Positions 10,464 through 22,115 of a stretch of DNA of 64,000 bases are shown piece by piece. The stretch is from Tetrapyrgos nigripes (taxonomy: Eukaryota; Basidiomycota; Agaricomycetes; Agaricales; Campanellaceae), in NCBI GenBank assembly GCA_013368315.1, contig JAACJM010000152.1:124001-188000 (forward strand). The letters are read 5' to 3'. The notes below the pieces were generated by a model that was given only the letters and a program-made list of their open reading frames with translations, had not been told where the DNA came from and searched no databases. Position numbers and translations under genes: made by a program. Each line of letters starts with the position of its first letter. The first letter of the stretch is position 1.

Positions 10464-13400
10464 TTATTGTTTCCTTTGTTTCTTGGATTTTTTATTATTC
10501 TCTGTCTCCTCAGTCTCTTTTGTTTGATCTGCCACCCGCTTAGATCTACGCAACTGTGCATTCTCCTGGACTGTCTGCAATGTCTTAACTACTTTCTCTT
10601 TAGCAAGGTCAGGCCTTTCAGCTGTAAGTCCAGCTTCTTGTAAAGCCTTTTTACTACGTTCTGCTGCTTGTTCCTTGGTCAATGGCCTTGGTTTTGGCCG
10701 TGGAGGTGCATGGTTCTGCTTCTCTGCCTCCTTCTCCCTTACCTTCTGCTCCATCTTCTCTCTTTCAGCTTTACAAAATTCACTCTCCTAAACCACAGTT
10801 AGCAAGAACAATATTTAATAACGCCAAGATAATACTGCACCTCAAGGTCAGATTCTGTAGCAACACGCAGATCTGGATCATTTTTCTCTGGACCATCATA
10901 AGGCCACCACAAATCCTCAGGAGGACCAACATCCAGGCCCCATTGTTCGCTTCCTGCCACACCAGCCTTCTGTGATCTATCAAACATGACTTTTTCCAGA
11001 ATTTGGAGAGCCTCTCTATCAACATCTGCCTTCAATCTCTTCATTTTGCCATCCACAGTCTTCCCACTAAAATCAACCAATCGTTGCCATGCTTGGTGGA
11101 GAACTGACTGCTCTCTCTCCAGCTCTGACAACCCTGCTTCAATACATCCCAAGAAAGTCTCACGGTGACAGTGAGCCAAAAAGAGAGTTCGTGCATGTGC
11201 AATGCATAGTTCAAAGTCTTTAGGTGGGGCTGATAAAAATGACTGCACATTGATGTGGAGCCAGTTCAAAATGCGAGCCTGATCATCTGTTGTGATCCCA
11301 CCAGTAAAGTATGCAGGACAAGGACGTCTAAACAGTGTAACTGCTGTCATGTATTGGTGGTTTCTAAAAATTGCATATCCAGGATTACCTTCATTCAGGT
11401 ACAAGGCAAGGGCTGGAACACTTGACACAGAAAGTGCAGAAAATTCAGAATTGATGGTATGATGCAAAATTTTTTGCAGCATAGCCTTGTGCTTGTACAG
11501 AGCGCGGTCTACTTCTGTGTTGTACTGATATACTTGCCAATCAGAGGCAATATCTGCTGGATCACGCTCCTCATGTGTTCGGATGAACCTGCCCAACTGT
11601 TTAAATAATCAGTATGAAAAAAGATCTTAAAGTACTAGATTTTTTATACCCTGATTGATCGCCGACCCTCACGATCACCATACAATCCATCAACCAGCCT
11701 TTTCACAGAAATATTCTCCAAGACCTTGTTAGCGTTCTCATGCTTAATACCTCGCCACATTTTGATTGTCCATTTGCCTTTTTCCTGATGAAGAAGTCAG
11801 CCAGGATAATAAAACAATGTGTTGGCATCCATCTGAACCAAGACAGTGCGGCCAGCACTATCACAAATTAGTCAAATGGAAGAACTGACAATGCAACACT
11901 ACTTACTAGAGACGCTTAGCAACATTAGCCCGCAATTGAACACCTTGCTTCAGACTTTCTATGATTTGTGAGCTTGAAGTATCTAACATTGATGCAGGAT
12001 CACAGACATGGCATAGAAATTCCCCTTTGATTGTTGGTTCCATGCAGTTGACAAGGCAGGCCAAATGTGACCATCTGTGACATTTATCACATTGGACAGT
12101 GACCTGTTTGATGAGCTCACGATGGCCATCATTCTCAACACCACATCGACAAAGAATGGGAAGGGGTGTTGAAGGTGGTGGGGAACTTGAGGGAATTGTC
12201 CGAAGAGGTGTAGTTGGAGATGGGCCTGGGGAAGGTGAGTAGGAGTGTGCTGGTTCAGGTTTAACCACTTGTCTGGAGTCAGAGTGGGTTTGTTGATACT
12301 CTGTGATAGAGATGTGTGGTTTCCAGTTCACTGTTTCCTCTCTGGTCATTTCTCTATATCCTGGCTTTGTCAGAGTGGTTGATCTGGTCCCATCCAACTG
12401 CAGGTCCAGCTTCTGGAGGGCTATCTTCACACAATCTTCATGGAATTTTTCCTGTGCTACAATGCCACCTTTGAGGCTATAGACAGCACAGACTGTTTGG
12501 TAACCATCAGGCTGGTATCCTGTTGTTCCAGCAAGTAAATCTCCAATCTTCCCTTTCACAAGCTGACTGTAACCCATATTCTCCATTCCATCATATGAAA
12601 ACACTGCTGATTGCCCACCTGTTGTTGGGATCAATGTAACACACCGAAAGTGTGCTTTGTTTGTGAACATGCGTGCCACAAGTTTGTATACCACTCCATC
12701 TCTTGAACCTGAGGCTTTTGAGCCTGGGTATAGTTCACGAGGGAAATCCCAATCTGGTTGATTGCCTTTTTCATCCATACCTGGTCGGATGATGAGTACA
12801 GATGGTATCCAGCTAATAAACTCCATTTTCTGGCACTGCCCATTGCAATAGATGTCTGGATCATTGGTGCCCTCCTTTGTGTGGCATCTCCAGCAACCCT
12901 GGATTTCCTGTGGAACCTCCATTGAGGATAGGTTGAAAATTGACTGGAACCAGTTCTCAATCTTCCCCCCAAACAGTTGGAGATATCTTGCTGCTGGCTC
13001 TTGCCAGGTGGAAGATGTGGTCCAAGGACTCTCAACTTGGTAATGGCCTTCACTGCAGCTTGAGAGCCTTTGTACTACAGGAAGAAAGAACTTAACAGCT
13101 TCTGGATTGACTGGTCCACCTCGTGGGCGAATGAGATAATATAGCCAATACTGTAAATAATCAGTTGCCATGCTTGATAAATTGCACTATCCTTGACTTA
13201 CTAGTGCAGAATGATATTCATGTTCCTGTGTTCATAAGCAATCAATATCTCTGATTTGTACTGTGATCAGAGTAAAACTGAATTACCATAGCATATGAGT
13301 TCTCTGCTATTGACAAGCAAAATGGAAGGCCTGCAAGGACATGTTTGAATGTATCACGTATGTTTTGAAGGATAACTGATTTTCCAGCTTTAGAGCCTGG

Positions 13401-16400
13401 AAAAGTGGAAAGAGGCCAAGCTCTGCGGTTGCTAAGGGTTTTGTGCAGGTGTGAAATTGGATAGGTTATGTCTGCAGCAAAACTTGAGAAGTCCTTCCAA
13501 TGTCCATGACATGCCAAAGTCACATAAATGATCTCCAATGATGCATCAAGCCAACAAGAGTTATTTGCCCATGGATAGCTAGCAAATTCCTTTGCAGCAG
13601 CAAGGTTAACTATTATGGATGTGAATGAATCAGTTGGTCTGGTTTTCCCTGGAGAAAGCTCTTTGTAGCGACCCTGAGTTAACTGCTTGTCAACTATGTC
13701 TGGAGGAGAAGGTGATCCATCTTCTGATTCAGAGCTATTGGGGACTGTAATCTTGACTTGTTTTCGGGGCCGTTTCAGTGTCGACTGAGTGTCAGGAGCT
13801 CGACCTTCTCTGAGAGCAGATCGATCACGTTTTCGGGGAGATGGTTTGTGGCTATAACTCTGTCTTCTACGTCGAGGAATTTCTGTTAATGTTTCTGCCT
13901 CACAGCGCTCAAGCTGGTCCAGTTTACGCTGGCGTTGAGATCGACCATATCGAATGGGAAGTCCATCTGTCTCACAGATTAATCAAAGGTAAGTCCTTGA
14001 GACTGCAACTTACGAATGTATGAGTCATGCATTCTTTGAAAGTGTCACATAACCTTGAGTAATCCATCAAAGCCTTGGATAATATCCTTGTTTTTGCCTG
14101 TCAAATAATATCAGTGAATTATAATTAATGTAAGTATAGAAATGACTGCAAACCTGCTATTTGGTATATGACAGAGTGAACAGATTCCTCTGCATTGGTT
14201 GTATCAGGAAGCTTTGAGGCAAGTTTGCTGTCCATTTTTTGTTGGCTATGAAAAATCATACTTGCATGTTCTGGAGCCAACCACCAATTCAGCCATGCCT
14301 CCAGCCCTGGCCATGTTTCCTTCATGATCTTCACAACTCTATCAAACACAGCAGAATTCTCAGCTATAACCATCTGTCTGCACAGTTCTTCAAACTCAGC
14401 TCTGCTGTCAGGTGGCACATGGTTACTGAGTCGAGCCACACGTGTTACAGATTTTTCAAAGTGATATCTGCATCCCTTGATCAGTGACTGAGCAGCATTC
14501 TCTAGTTCAGTGCGTGTCCGAGTGTTGTCCTCTTGGCGGATGAAATAGTCGGTGAATGCAGAGATAAATCCCAAGCGCTGAGCATCACTGAAATCAATAA
14601 CCTAATCAAAAAAATCAGCTTTTTTCAAAACCATAGAAAATCTAGTGCCCTCACAAGTGCAAACAACTCATCAGTAATTTTCTCATTATGTTCATGTGCA
14701 GCTTCAGCAATAGCCTCAATGACAGCAGTGAAATGCCAATGGTAATGCTGAGTTGTAACACCATTTGCATAGCTGAACATGGAGGGAACCCATCTATCAA
14801 TTACAGTATTGAATGTAGTAGTGGAAATCAACACAGCATTAGGATCTGCCCAATACTTGTGTGCACCATCAGTCAGCATGCCCTCTAATGGCAAAGGGCC
14901 TTCAACAAGCTCAGCTTTTGGCAAGAGTTGGTCCTGCATCCACTTTGAGTGAAATGATATGACACATTCAGGCTCCCTTCCTACAGTATTGATTCTGATT
15001 TGGACTTCATCTTCATGTTGCTGGATCCAGGAGTGAAACTGGTTGATGAATGACCATCCAACTTCTGCTGTAGCTCCTTTTGTCATTTTTTTAGTTTCAT
15101 AACGGTAGGTTTCAATGTTTGCAAATTTCTGTGCCAACTGTGGTGCTGGTGGAGTTGGACCATCTAGAGTCTCTCCTCCTTCATATGACTCCAAGTGCTT
15201 TTTGTGCATGTTGTTCCCGAGATGCTGCCGAGTGTCTTTAGCCTCCTGTGCAGTGAGATGTTTGGTGTATGGAATCCGAGGATGATTGTGGCAACCAGCA
15301 TGGATGTAACGATAAAGCCGTGTGGTGATGTCATCTCCCACCTGTGCATATTCAATAAGAAAAGACATTGCTCCACAGTCAAAATGTTCCAGTGAGAACC
15401 CACATATACAGTACTCATTTAAGCACTGTGCTTCCAGAATCTTTTTCTCAATTTTTGGCCGAGTAATGACTTGACACTGAGGATTAGTGCATCGTAAGAC
15501 ACCAAGACACTTCTTGTAGCTCTCCTTCCCCCCAGCTATTGTAGTAGCATGGATTGAACCCTTTTGATTTTTCTTTCCATTGTTTCCCTTGCAGTTCCGT
15601 GTAGCCCACTGAACAGCTAGCATTCCATGCTTCATGTATGTAGCATGATCAAGGTCAATGGCAAATTTTCCATTTGGCCATCCATTCCAGAAACCCTGTT
15701 CCAAATTGTCAACAGTAGTAAATTGCACATTAACATCATGCCCATGTCGGCACTGTGGTTCAGGTTGAGGGTCCAGAGGAACAAAAGCAGTAAGCCGGGC
15801 AGGATCAGTGAGATCTACAGGGCAAGCAGCTTGATTAGTTGCTGGAGGTGGTAGTGGTGCAGTTCGAACAACTGCTGGAGGGTGTGATGAAGAGGGTGGT
15901 ACAGTTTGACTAGCTACTGTGGTTGGTGGACATAGTGGTTTTTGTAAGTTCCCAACTGAGTGACTGGTAGATTGCACTGAGGGCACAACTGCAGATTTGC
16001 TTGGTATCACATTGGATTGTGGATCTGTTGGAATGGTACTAGGCTGCACTGTAGAGGTAGTTAGCAAATAACTCAATGGTACAAAAAGATAGTCTCATAC
16101 TGATGGAAGGGACTGAATTTTGATATGTCTGTAGTGCATGTGTATTGAATTGCATCTGGGATGTGTATCCTATAAGTATCAGAATAGAAGGTATTTAAAT
16201 TGGTTGGAGAGAATCCAAATATGTGGCCTACTTGCCTTCGCGATAGACTTGAAATTGAACAACTTCAGCGTTTGTAGCTGTAAAATCTATATGCATGCTA
16301 TTCTCTTGTGGCAACCTGACCTGGGTTTCATCTCGACGTGTAGGTAGGTGTTGCAGGCCTTATATTACAAGAAAGTCAGAAAGATAAATATTTTGAAAAG

Positions 16401-17097
16401 AAATCAGAATTAACCACTCTTGTCCTCGCATGATTCATTTACGGGAGGCACTGGAATCAAGGATAACATGTAAGATCCTGCTGAACTGATTTCAAAACAA
16501 TGGTACTCTTACTTGTTCTAACTTCTGGACAACCCAGCTCTCCATTGTCTATATCCATGTCTGAGGCATTCCCTGGACAAATTCATGAAAGATATATCCA
16601 CTACCAATGGGAAGTACATACCATTATCTTTCTCTTCCCCTGAATCAGGATTTCCTAGGTATTCTTCAGGCGCTATAGGGGATTCATGGTTAGTCCCTAC
16701 AACTTAATGTGTTTGTGTCACTCACGGTGTACAAAACAGTCATTATTAGGGGGTAAAGAAGTAGATACATTTGTATCTTAATCAAAATGGTATAAGGATA
16801 TATTCAGATGTGGTGAATACATAAGACTCACGTCTTGAAATTTCATCTTGATGTAATACAAGTGTATCTTCAGTATTGCCTGTATATCAGCTGTGAGTAG
16901 CGTGATAAACCTGCTATCAATGGACTGACTTACTGAATGTGAAATCAAAACTATCGTCACTTTCTGAATCACTCTCAGGGAAAATAGCATCAACAGCGGG
17001 GTGTATGATGCTTTTACCAAGCCATTTCTACAAAAAGAATATTCTATGTGACTAAGGCTACATAACGTTGGATACTCATGCTTACAAGGAGTCCCAT
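10464..17097 (-). CDS. GCM - MULE transposase - USP-like protease - PHD fusion protein
   Basis: A multi-exon minus-strand gene of roughly 1,600 codons. A 12-nt first exon (17086-17097) joins WLGKSIIHPAVDAIFP, then acidic exons to about 16440. The main exon (to 14655) holds a GCM zinc domain (NGWPNGKF, KKCLGVLRC, GCHNHPRIP) and transposase parts (TDGAHKYW, VIDRWVPSMFSYANG). Exon 14157-14601 supplies VIDFSDAQ and TTNAEESVH, likely catalytic D and E regions. After a basic linker comes a USP Cys box (NNSCWLDASLEIIY, Cys codon 13554-13556) and a His box (AHFRCVTLI, VFSYDG). A PHD finger follows (CRCG..CDKCHRWSHLAC..CHVC). The last exons encode a region with LWWPYDGP and a Lys-rich coiled tail. Introns checked by frame: 14602-14654, 13226-13286, 13151-13201. 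A TGA at 14045-14047 interrupts the transposase-USP junction. The splicing between 11,590 and 11,900 is uncertain. Confidence 0.75.
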
Positions 17098-17448
17098 TTG
17101 CAGAGACGGGCAAAGGCGAGCGCAGAGCAGGTCAGAAAGTGTCAATAATGGGTGAAGCTGAGCCTTACATATACCGCCTAATCCCATCATTTTGTATGAA
17201 TGATTTTACGTAAATACCAACAGCACGTTCTATTCTTCGTGAAATAGCTATATAACAGGCTCTGCATTGTTAAAAGACTATCTACACAATAAAAGAGTAA
17301 TTATAAGGCTTAATCAACTAAGATTGTACATGATAAGCAAAGGATAATGGGTACCCGCATGACCCGCATGACCCGCATGACCCGCATGTACCCGCAGTGT
17401 ACCCGCATGACGTACCCGCAGATTTCCGATACCCGATCTATTGCTAGG

Positions 17449-17960
17449 TTAACCGCCTTGCGAGTGAGAGTGGGAGTGGGAGTTGTTGGTGCTATGGTAC
17501 TTGTCGATATTTTGCATATTTCGTGAGTTTCGCGAATTTCTGGGGCTGATAGTATTTATTGGATACGAAGTTTTCGTCGGAGATGGGGGAGGCTTGTCCT
17601 TGTTGCCGGTGTTTCCTGTGAGGGAGATAATTAGTAGAAGCCTAGCGGAAAAGAATAATAGAAACGCACCCCCAAGCAACCTCACAAAATCCCCCTCATC
17701 TTCTTAGTACCAAATTTCCCCTGATGATCAATTCCTCCAACAACACCTACTGATATGCTGCAGGCAGAATGGTCCCATCCAGCTGCTGAAAAAAAAAGGA
17801 GTGATCCGGGTCTGGAATTCGGATCGCTTGCACTTCTCACTGGATATTGTAAGAAGAATGAGTCCCTTAAAAGGGCCTCGTAAAGCAGTCTGAGTCTTTG
17901 CCTAGGAACACTCACTTCAATGACGTCGAGATCCTGATACGAATCCGAACCTCTTACCAT
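17449..17960 (-). CDS. Uncharacterised host sequence right of the MULE
   Basis: Two overlapping minus-strand frames. One (17449-17685) has a hydrophobic stretch (GAFLLFFSARLLLIISL) then an Asn/Ser-rich segment ending in Ser-His repeats. The other (17682-17960) has no recognisable motif. They may be the 5' part of a host gene whose 3' part lies at 7370-7790, separated by the transposon. Neither frame matches a family known to me, and the element's target duplication falls after a stop in the first frame. The split-gene idea is therefore weak. Confidence 0.3.
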
Positions 17961-18625
17961 AGTCTCGATGAACCTCCTACTGTAGTCTCGTGATTAACAC
18001 TTCTTTCCGAAGGAACTGAGGTGGACAAACCGACTATCTGAAGCCAATGCCTCGTAAATTCTCAGATGATGCCTGAAGTCCGGGGCTAAAATTCCAGAAG
18101 ACGCAGAAAGTAAACGTTGATATCAGTAGTATTGAACACTTCTGACTACGCGTTTATTTTCAAAACGAAAAATTGGTCAGAAAGTTGTGAAGATATACGC
18201 TATAGATCAAGTAAAACTTCGTACAGATTGAACGGATGATTTATCGAGGTTGTGAAACCAATTACGATCGTCCTATTCGCGTTCAGTTGACATATATGTA
18301 TCATTGCTTCATCAATCAACGTCTACAAACGATTAAAATGGAATAGTATCATAGTATATACCAGTTTTCGGAATCATTAAGCTCTCGCTGAAAAGATCAA
18401 CGAGAAGTTACGTGCATCTACATACACACATAGTGTAAGTACCATAGAAGATTGATGACGAACAGTAACTAGGATCAACCAGTTGACATTCCATCTCTTT
18501 GCACGTCCTAAAGTGTTATATGCAAAACAGATAGAGGTTATAGGAAATATGAAAACATTGAAGAGGGATTGAGCACCTCACAAATCAAGCTACTGATTCA
18601 GTGCTCACCATGTCATGTTGAAGAC
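17961..18625. other. Intergenic, no feature seen
   Basis: AT-rich spacer between uncharacterised DNA and the 3' end of the HNH gene. It contains one GCCTCGTAAA variant (about 18048) of the recurring GGCCTCGTAA motif but nothing else I can name. Confidence 0.5.
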
Positions 18626-20086
18626 TCAGTACTGGTGCTTATTGTCCTGAGTTCTAGAGGGCAATAATTTTGGGGTGGGCGAAGGAAGGTCAACATCAAA
18701 GACATTGTCCACAGGCACTTTCCACGTCCGATCTGAATGGAAGGTCGCGTTCAGACTGTGTGCTACAACACTGCGGCGTGACTCTTTGGTTGGAGTGGAA
18801 GAAGTTGCCTCAGGCTTCAATTCACCAGTCTGTCCTGATACTGGAATGAGTACGGCTGCAGTCTAGGTCAATGATGCAAATATTCTCACCGTGATTCAAG
18901 TGGGTATCTACCCACCGGTATTGCGAGCTTGACAATTTTGGAATGTGAGGGCTGCCTAAAAGCTCCTCATCAAAATCGGAATCACCAAAAGGGCTATTGA
19001 TAATTGGCTCTGGCCCTGCTGCTGATGTGGAAGCACTGTCTAAACCCTCCAGTACCTTACTGGCGGCGGCATCTTTGTAAGTATGACAAGCATAATACAT
19101 GTCTTCCGCAAGTTTAAGGCAGGTGTATGACTGGACCAGTCTGTCGTGCAAATCCCGGTCAGTGTATAACAGGTCGTGCATCTTCAAACCTGCATTGTAG
19201 GCCGCAAAAAATGGATAGACATGGGAGAGGATATTATCCAACCCTTCGAAGGGATACTTATGGCATGCGTAAGTATCTTCGAGTCTTGGCTGCTGCGAAG
19301 GTAGTGATTGCTCCTTGGCGAGATCGCGCTGGTGAATTGCGTGTCCGGTATCATACTTCAGCGATATGAAGCGATAAGAATGATATCGAGACTGACTCAA
19401 AGCCTCGACTTCGATTTCCTGCAAGTAGCCATGAGGTTATAAGATCCCAATAAAGAACTAATCCAACCTTGAAAACCTGTCTACGATCCTTGAGATCCTC
19501 TGTGCGAGTATTGTGTTCAATCATTTCTTTCATTATGCGAAGAAGGGACTCTGAGCCTGAGGGGACCAAGCACCAGACACCGCGGTCGTAAGAAATGTGA
19601 TAATCAGCCCGTACTGTTATCTTCATGAGACAGATAAAGAAAGAAATTTTTAGCACTGACGAGTATCCAGATTGAGAGTTTTACTACGCATCCCGAGAGC
19701 GCGCTCGATGTTACGAACCTGATTAAATTTAGTCCAATCCAGGAGTCAGCGCATGTATGGAGAACTTCACTCACATCCTTAGGGTCCAGGCTACGAGGGA
19801 TCAGGTGAGCGCCCTGGACAGTTCTACTCACTTCTCCATATTCATGAGTCAGTGTACACGAAAGTCCAAGAAAGGATTGCGCAATGACGCGGTTTTTCGT
19901 TTTCGCTGTCCTCGAATCCGTCTTGTTATTGATGTTTTTCAGAGGGGTATCGTCTTCCTTCATCACATTTGCATTGTCAGAGCCAACAACTGACAAAGGA
20001 GGGTAAGAGGCTGGGTGCTCCATGGATGGTAACGTTGAGGAACAAGTGCCTCGAGGTTGCTGTGTGATCGGCGATCGCTGGATCAA
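18626..20086 (-). CDS. HNH-nuclease-like protein, five exons
   Basis: The exons 20086-19775, 19718-19661, 19613-19477, 19418-18890 and 18834-18626 join in one frame. All four introns are 47-58 nt with GT..AG ends. The second exon junction creates the motif that identifies the family: after QGAHLIPRSLDP comes NLDTLRADYHISYDRGVWCL and VP. This is the fungal HNH arrangement with His in AHL, Asn in NLD, His in DYH and the Gly-Val-Trp hairpin. Fungal proteins with this domain are common and mostly uncharacterised; a DNase activity is family knowledge only. The C-terminal 200 residues are low-complexity at the end and unrecognised. The ATG at 20086 was chosen for length; a later ATG (MEHPASYPP, about 20023) is equally possible. 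A Copia element sits about 140 bp upstream. Confidence 0.75.
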
Positions 20087-20113
20087 GAAATAGCCGGCCT
20101 ACATATATACCCA

Positions 20114-20138
20114 CTGTCATTATTGATCATAATGACAG
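20114..20138. promoter_or_regulatory. 25-bp palindrome in the HNH gene promoter
   Basis: CTGTCATTAT and its exact complement ATAATGACAG are separated by five bases, TGATC. The palindrome lies 28-52 bp upstream of the longest HNH reading frame, next to a TATATA stretch at 20103. It has the form of a site for a dimeric transcription factor; the factor is unknown. Confidence 0.5.
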
Positions 20139-20226
20139 CGGAACTACATATAGGGACGGTGGTGTGGTTGGCTTGGGTGTCGAGTATGGCATTGAGGCCT
20201 GTATAAAACTGTTAGGCAACGGGGAC

Positions 20227-20508
20227 ATAGACAATAAGTGTAGTACGACAATAGTGTACGAAACCAGCATTGTGCTATCAAGTACAATAGAATCTTATTG
20301 TTACTCTAGTATTAGTTTACATGTATTTGTACCCCCTCAAAGGTATATAAGGACTCTTAGATAGTCCTCCAAATAACAAGTTTCATACTTAACCCACATC
20401 GCTCTACAAGCCTTTAACAAGCCTAACAAGCTATCTCTTATCCCCAGGTAAGTAGCGTAGTTGCCACTGCGTTTAGTAGTGTACAAGCCGTACCATGCCT
20501 GCTTAACA
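20227..20508 (+). repeat. Left LTR of Copia element (5' truncated)
   Basis: All 282 bases align without a gap to 26958-27239, and I saw no mismatch on reading. It ends ..TGCTTAACA, with CA as expected. The first part of the LTR, present at 26873-26957 in the right copy, is missing. A short TGTTAGGCAACGGGGAC (from 20210) could be a remnant of the LTR start after an internal deletion. Confidence 0.9.
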
Positions 20509-20520
20509 GGTTATGGGCCC
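20509..20520 (+). other. Primer-binding site (initiator tRNA-Met half)
   Basis: GGTTATGGGCCC follows the left LTR directly and is complementary to GGGCCCATAACC, the anticodon stem-loop of an initiator tRNA-Met. Copia-group elements are known to prime from a tRNA-Met 5' half cut in the anticodon loop, so an internal rather than 3'-terminal match is expected. Confidence 0.7.
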
Positions 20521-20825
20521 CGAAGGCCCTTGGGAGCGCCTTCAATGGCTGCAAACCATAGACTTCACTTACTACCTGGATGGCGCCTTCATGGCAGCCT
20601 GTGGCGCCCTTTGTGGCAGCCTGCGTCGCCTTTAATGGCTTGACGATATGTCCAACAGCACAGGACTTATGTCCAGCTGCAGTTGTGGACAATCTAGGGG
20701 AGTAGTCACTGTCATGGCGCGTTCATCGCTGTCCCTCTTCACTTTCACATGGCGCATTTAATGCTGCCTTCTTATTCTGCATATGGATAAATGCTGACAG
20801 TTGACTTCCCCAGAAATTATCAAAG

Positions 20826-22115
20826 ATGTCTTCCAATGTCCTGATGACCACTGTACCTGTCTTCGCCGGTGTTGATTTCAACATCTGGGCTGACATCCTT
20901 CTCGCCTGGTTGCAGGCTACTGTCCTTAGCTCTGTCCTTAGCTCTGATCGCCCCAGTGATGCCGAAGTGAGTACCGTCTCCCCTCTATCCGCTGAAGACA
21001 CGGCGGCTCAAACTGAGGCTATCACGGCGGCTCGAAAGAAACAGGCTGACTGGGATGAGAAGAACGATAAGGCCATTGGGTCTATCAAACTTCGTCTTTC
21101 TCCTCCCGTTCGTCAGAAGACACTCGGAATGACTACTGCTAAGGCTATTTGGGTCTTTCTCAAGAAGACCTATGGGAAACCTGGTGTTTCCGCAATCTAC
21201 ACGGATTTCAAACGTGCCACCTCCATCATCATTCCTAATGACGCTAATCCTAGTGCTGCGGTCGAACTTATTCGTATGCACTTCGATAGGGTCAGTGCTG
21301 CCGGTATCTCTTCTGATGACTCCTCAGGCACTTCCATGACGAAAGTTGCCAATTTCCTCATCGTTATGTTCATCATCTCCAAACTTCTCCCCAGATATGA
21401 GTATCTCATCAATCAGTATACTCAATGCTCTATCCAGCAGATCGACAGACAAAGTCTTGATGAACTGCAAAGCGAGATTACCAATATCTGGGAATCTCGC
21501 CAAGGAGCTTTCAAGGGGCCTTCAGGGAAAGCCCATGCCAACTGTCTTTCAGCTGTCAAGCGAAAGGACGGTAACCCTAGTTTCCAACAGCAGCAGCAGC
21601 AGCGCCCTAGTGGCAGCAGCAGTGGCGCTAACGGAGCCAGTGGCTCTCACGGAGATAACAAGGGAAAAGGGAAAGGAAAGGGCAAGGGAAAAGCTCATTT
21701 CCGTCGAGGAGGTCGAGCTGGAAAATTCGAACAGGCCAAGAGACATGGCCAAGCACATCTCGCTCATGGGGACATGTCTCCCATGATGCATACAGTCACC
21801 ATCGTCAACACGCCCGCTGCAGTTGATTCCTGTAAGCCATTCTTCATGGAAACAGAAAAGCCTTTTGATGCCTTTTTCACAGGTACCAAAAGAGCTATCA
21901 ATCTTGCACGCGATATTGGCGCTAGACCATCTGGTGAGACTGTTGCTACTCTTGAAGATGTCATCATGTCTCATCCCGATCTTTCCTCCTTCACTTCACT
22001 TACCCCCGCTCCTCGTCCTAAACGCACTCTCACGGAACGCATCTATTGGAACAACCTTAAATCATCTTCTGATGGTTGGGGTGATGATGGCAACTGGAAT
22101 GGTCTGGAACGGTGA
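20826..22115 (+). CDS. Copia Gag-like protein
   Basis: A 429-codon open frame. Residues 1-230 have the usual Copia Gag look (ADILLAWLQATVLSS, then KAIWVFLKKTYGKPGVSAIY, and YEYLINQYTQ). Next come a Gln run, a Ser/Gly run and a striking Lys-Gly repeat (KGKGKGKGKGKAHFRRGGR) that could bind RNA. A CCHC zinc knuckle, common in Gag, is absent. After about codon 330 the frame continues to a stop at 22113-22115. The protease part lies in the +1 frame, so either a frameshift product or decay separates Gag from Pol. Confidence 0.8.
   Translation: MSSNVLMTTVPVFAGVDFNIWADILLAWLQATVLSSVLSSDRPSDAEVSTVSPLSAEDTAAQTEAITAARKKQADWDEKNDKAIGSIKLRLSPPVRQKTLGMTTAKAIWVFLKKTYGKPGVSAIYTDFKRATSIIIPNDANPSAAVELIRMHFDRVSAAGISSDDSSGTSMTKVANFLIVMFIISKLLPRYEYLINQYTQCSIQQIDRQSLDELQSEITNIWESRQGAFKGPSGKAHANCLSAVKRKDGNPSFQQQQQQRPSGSSSGANGASGSHGDNKGKGKGKGKGKAHFRRGGRAGKFEQAKRHGQAHLAHGDMSPMMHTVTIVNTPAAVDSCKPFFMETEKPFDAFFTGTKRAINLARDIGARPSGETVATLEDVIMSHPDLSSFTSLTPAPRPKRTLTERIYWNNLKSSSDGWGDDGNWNGLER

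Larger units (their letters stand above)
7916..17435 (-). mobile_element. MULE-type DNA transposon (GCM/USP/PHD), about 9.5 kb
   Basis: The outer 9-bp sequence ATCTATTGC is duplicated at 7907-7915 and 17436-17444. Directly inside are inverted ends: CGGTATAGGGAAATCTGCGG at the left and, read inwards, CGGGTATCGGAAATCTGCGG at the right. Both are followed by several GCGGGTAC / ATGCGGGT repeats. A 9-bp duplication and long repeat-rich ends fit the Mutator-like superfamily, and the gene inside encodes a GCM-type MULE transposase. The left 2 kb holds a nested deletion derivative. The element is decayed in at least one position (a TGA in the coding frame), so this copy is probably not autonomous. The KDZ superfamily was considered but the protein does not fit it. 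Confidence 0.85.

Noticed and set aside
7916..17435. KDZ (Kyakuja-Dileera-Zisupton) transposon
   Set aside because: An 8-9-bp duplication would also fit, but the protein shows a GCM domain and MULE-type catalytic motifs, not the CxC cysteine clusters of KDZ transposases.
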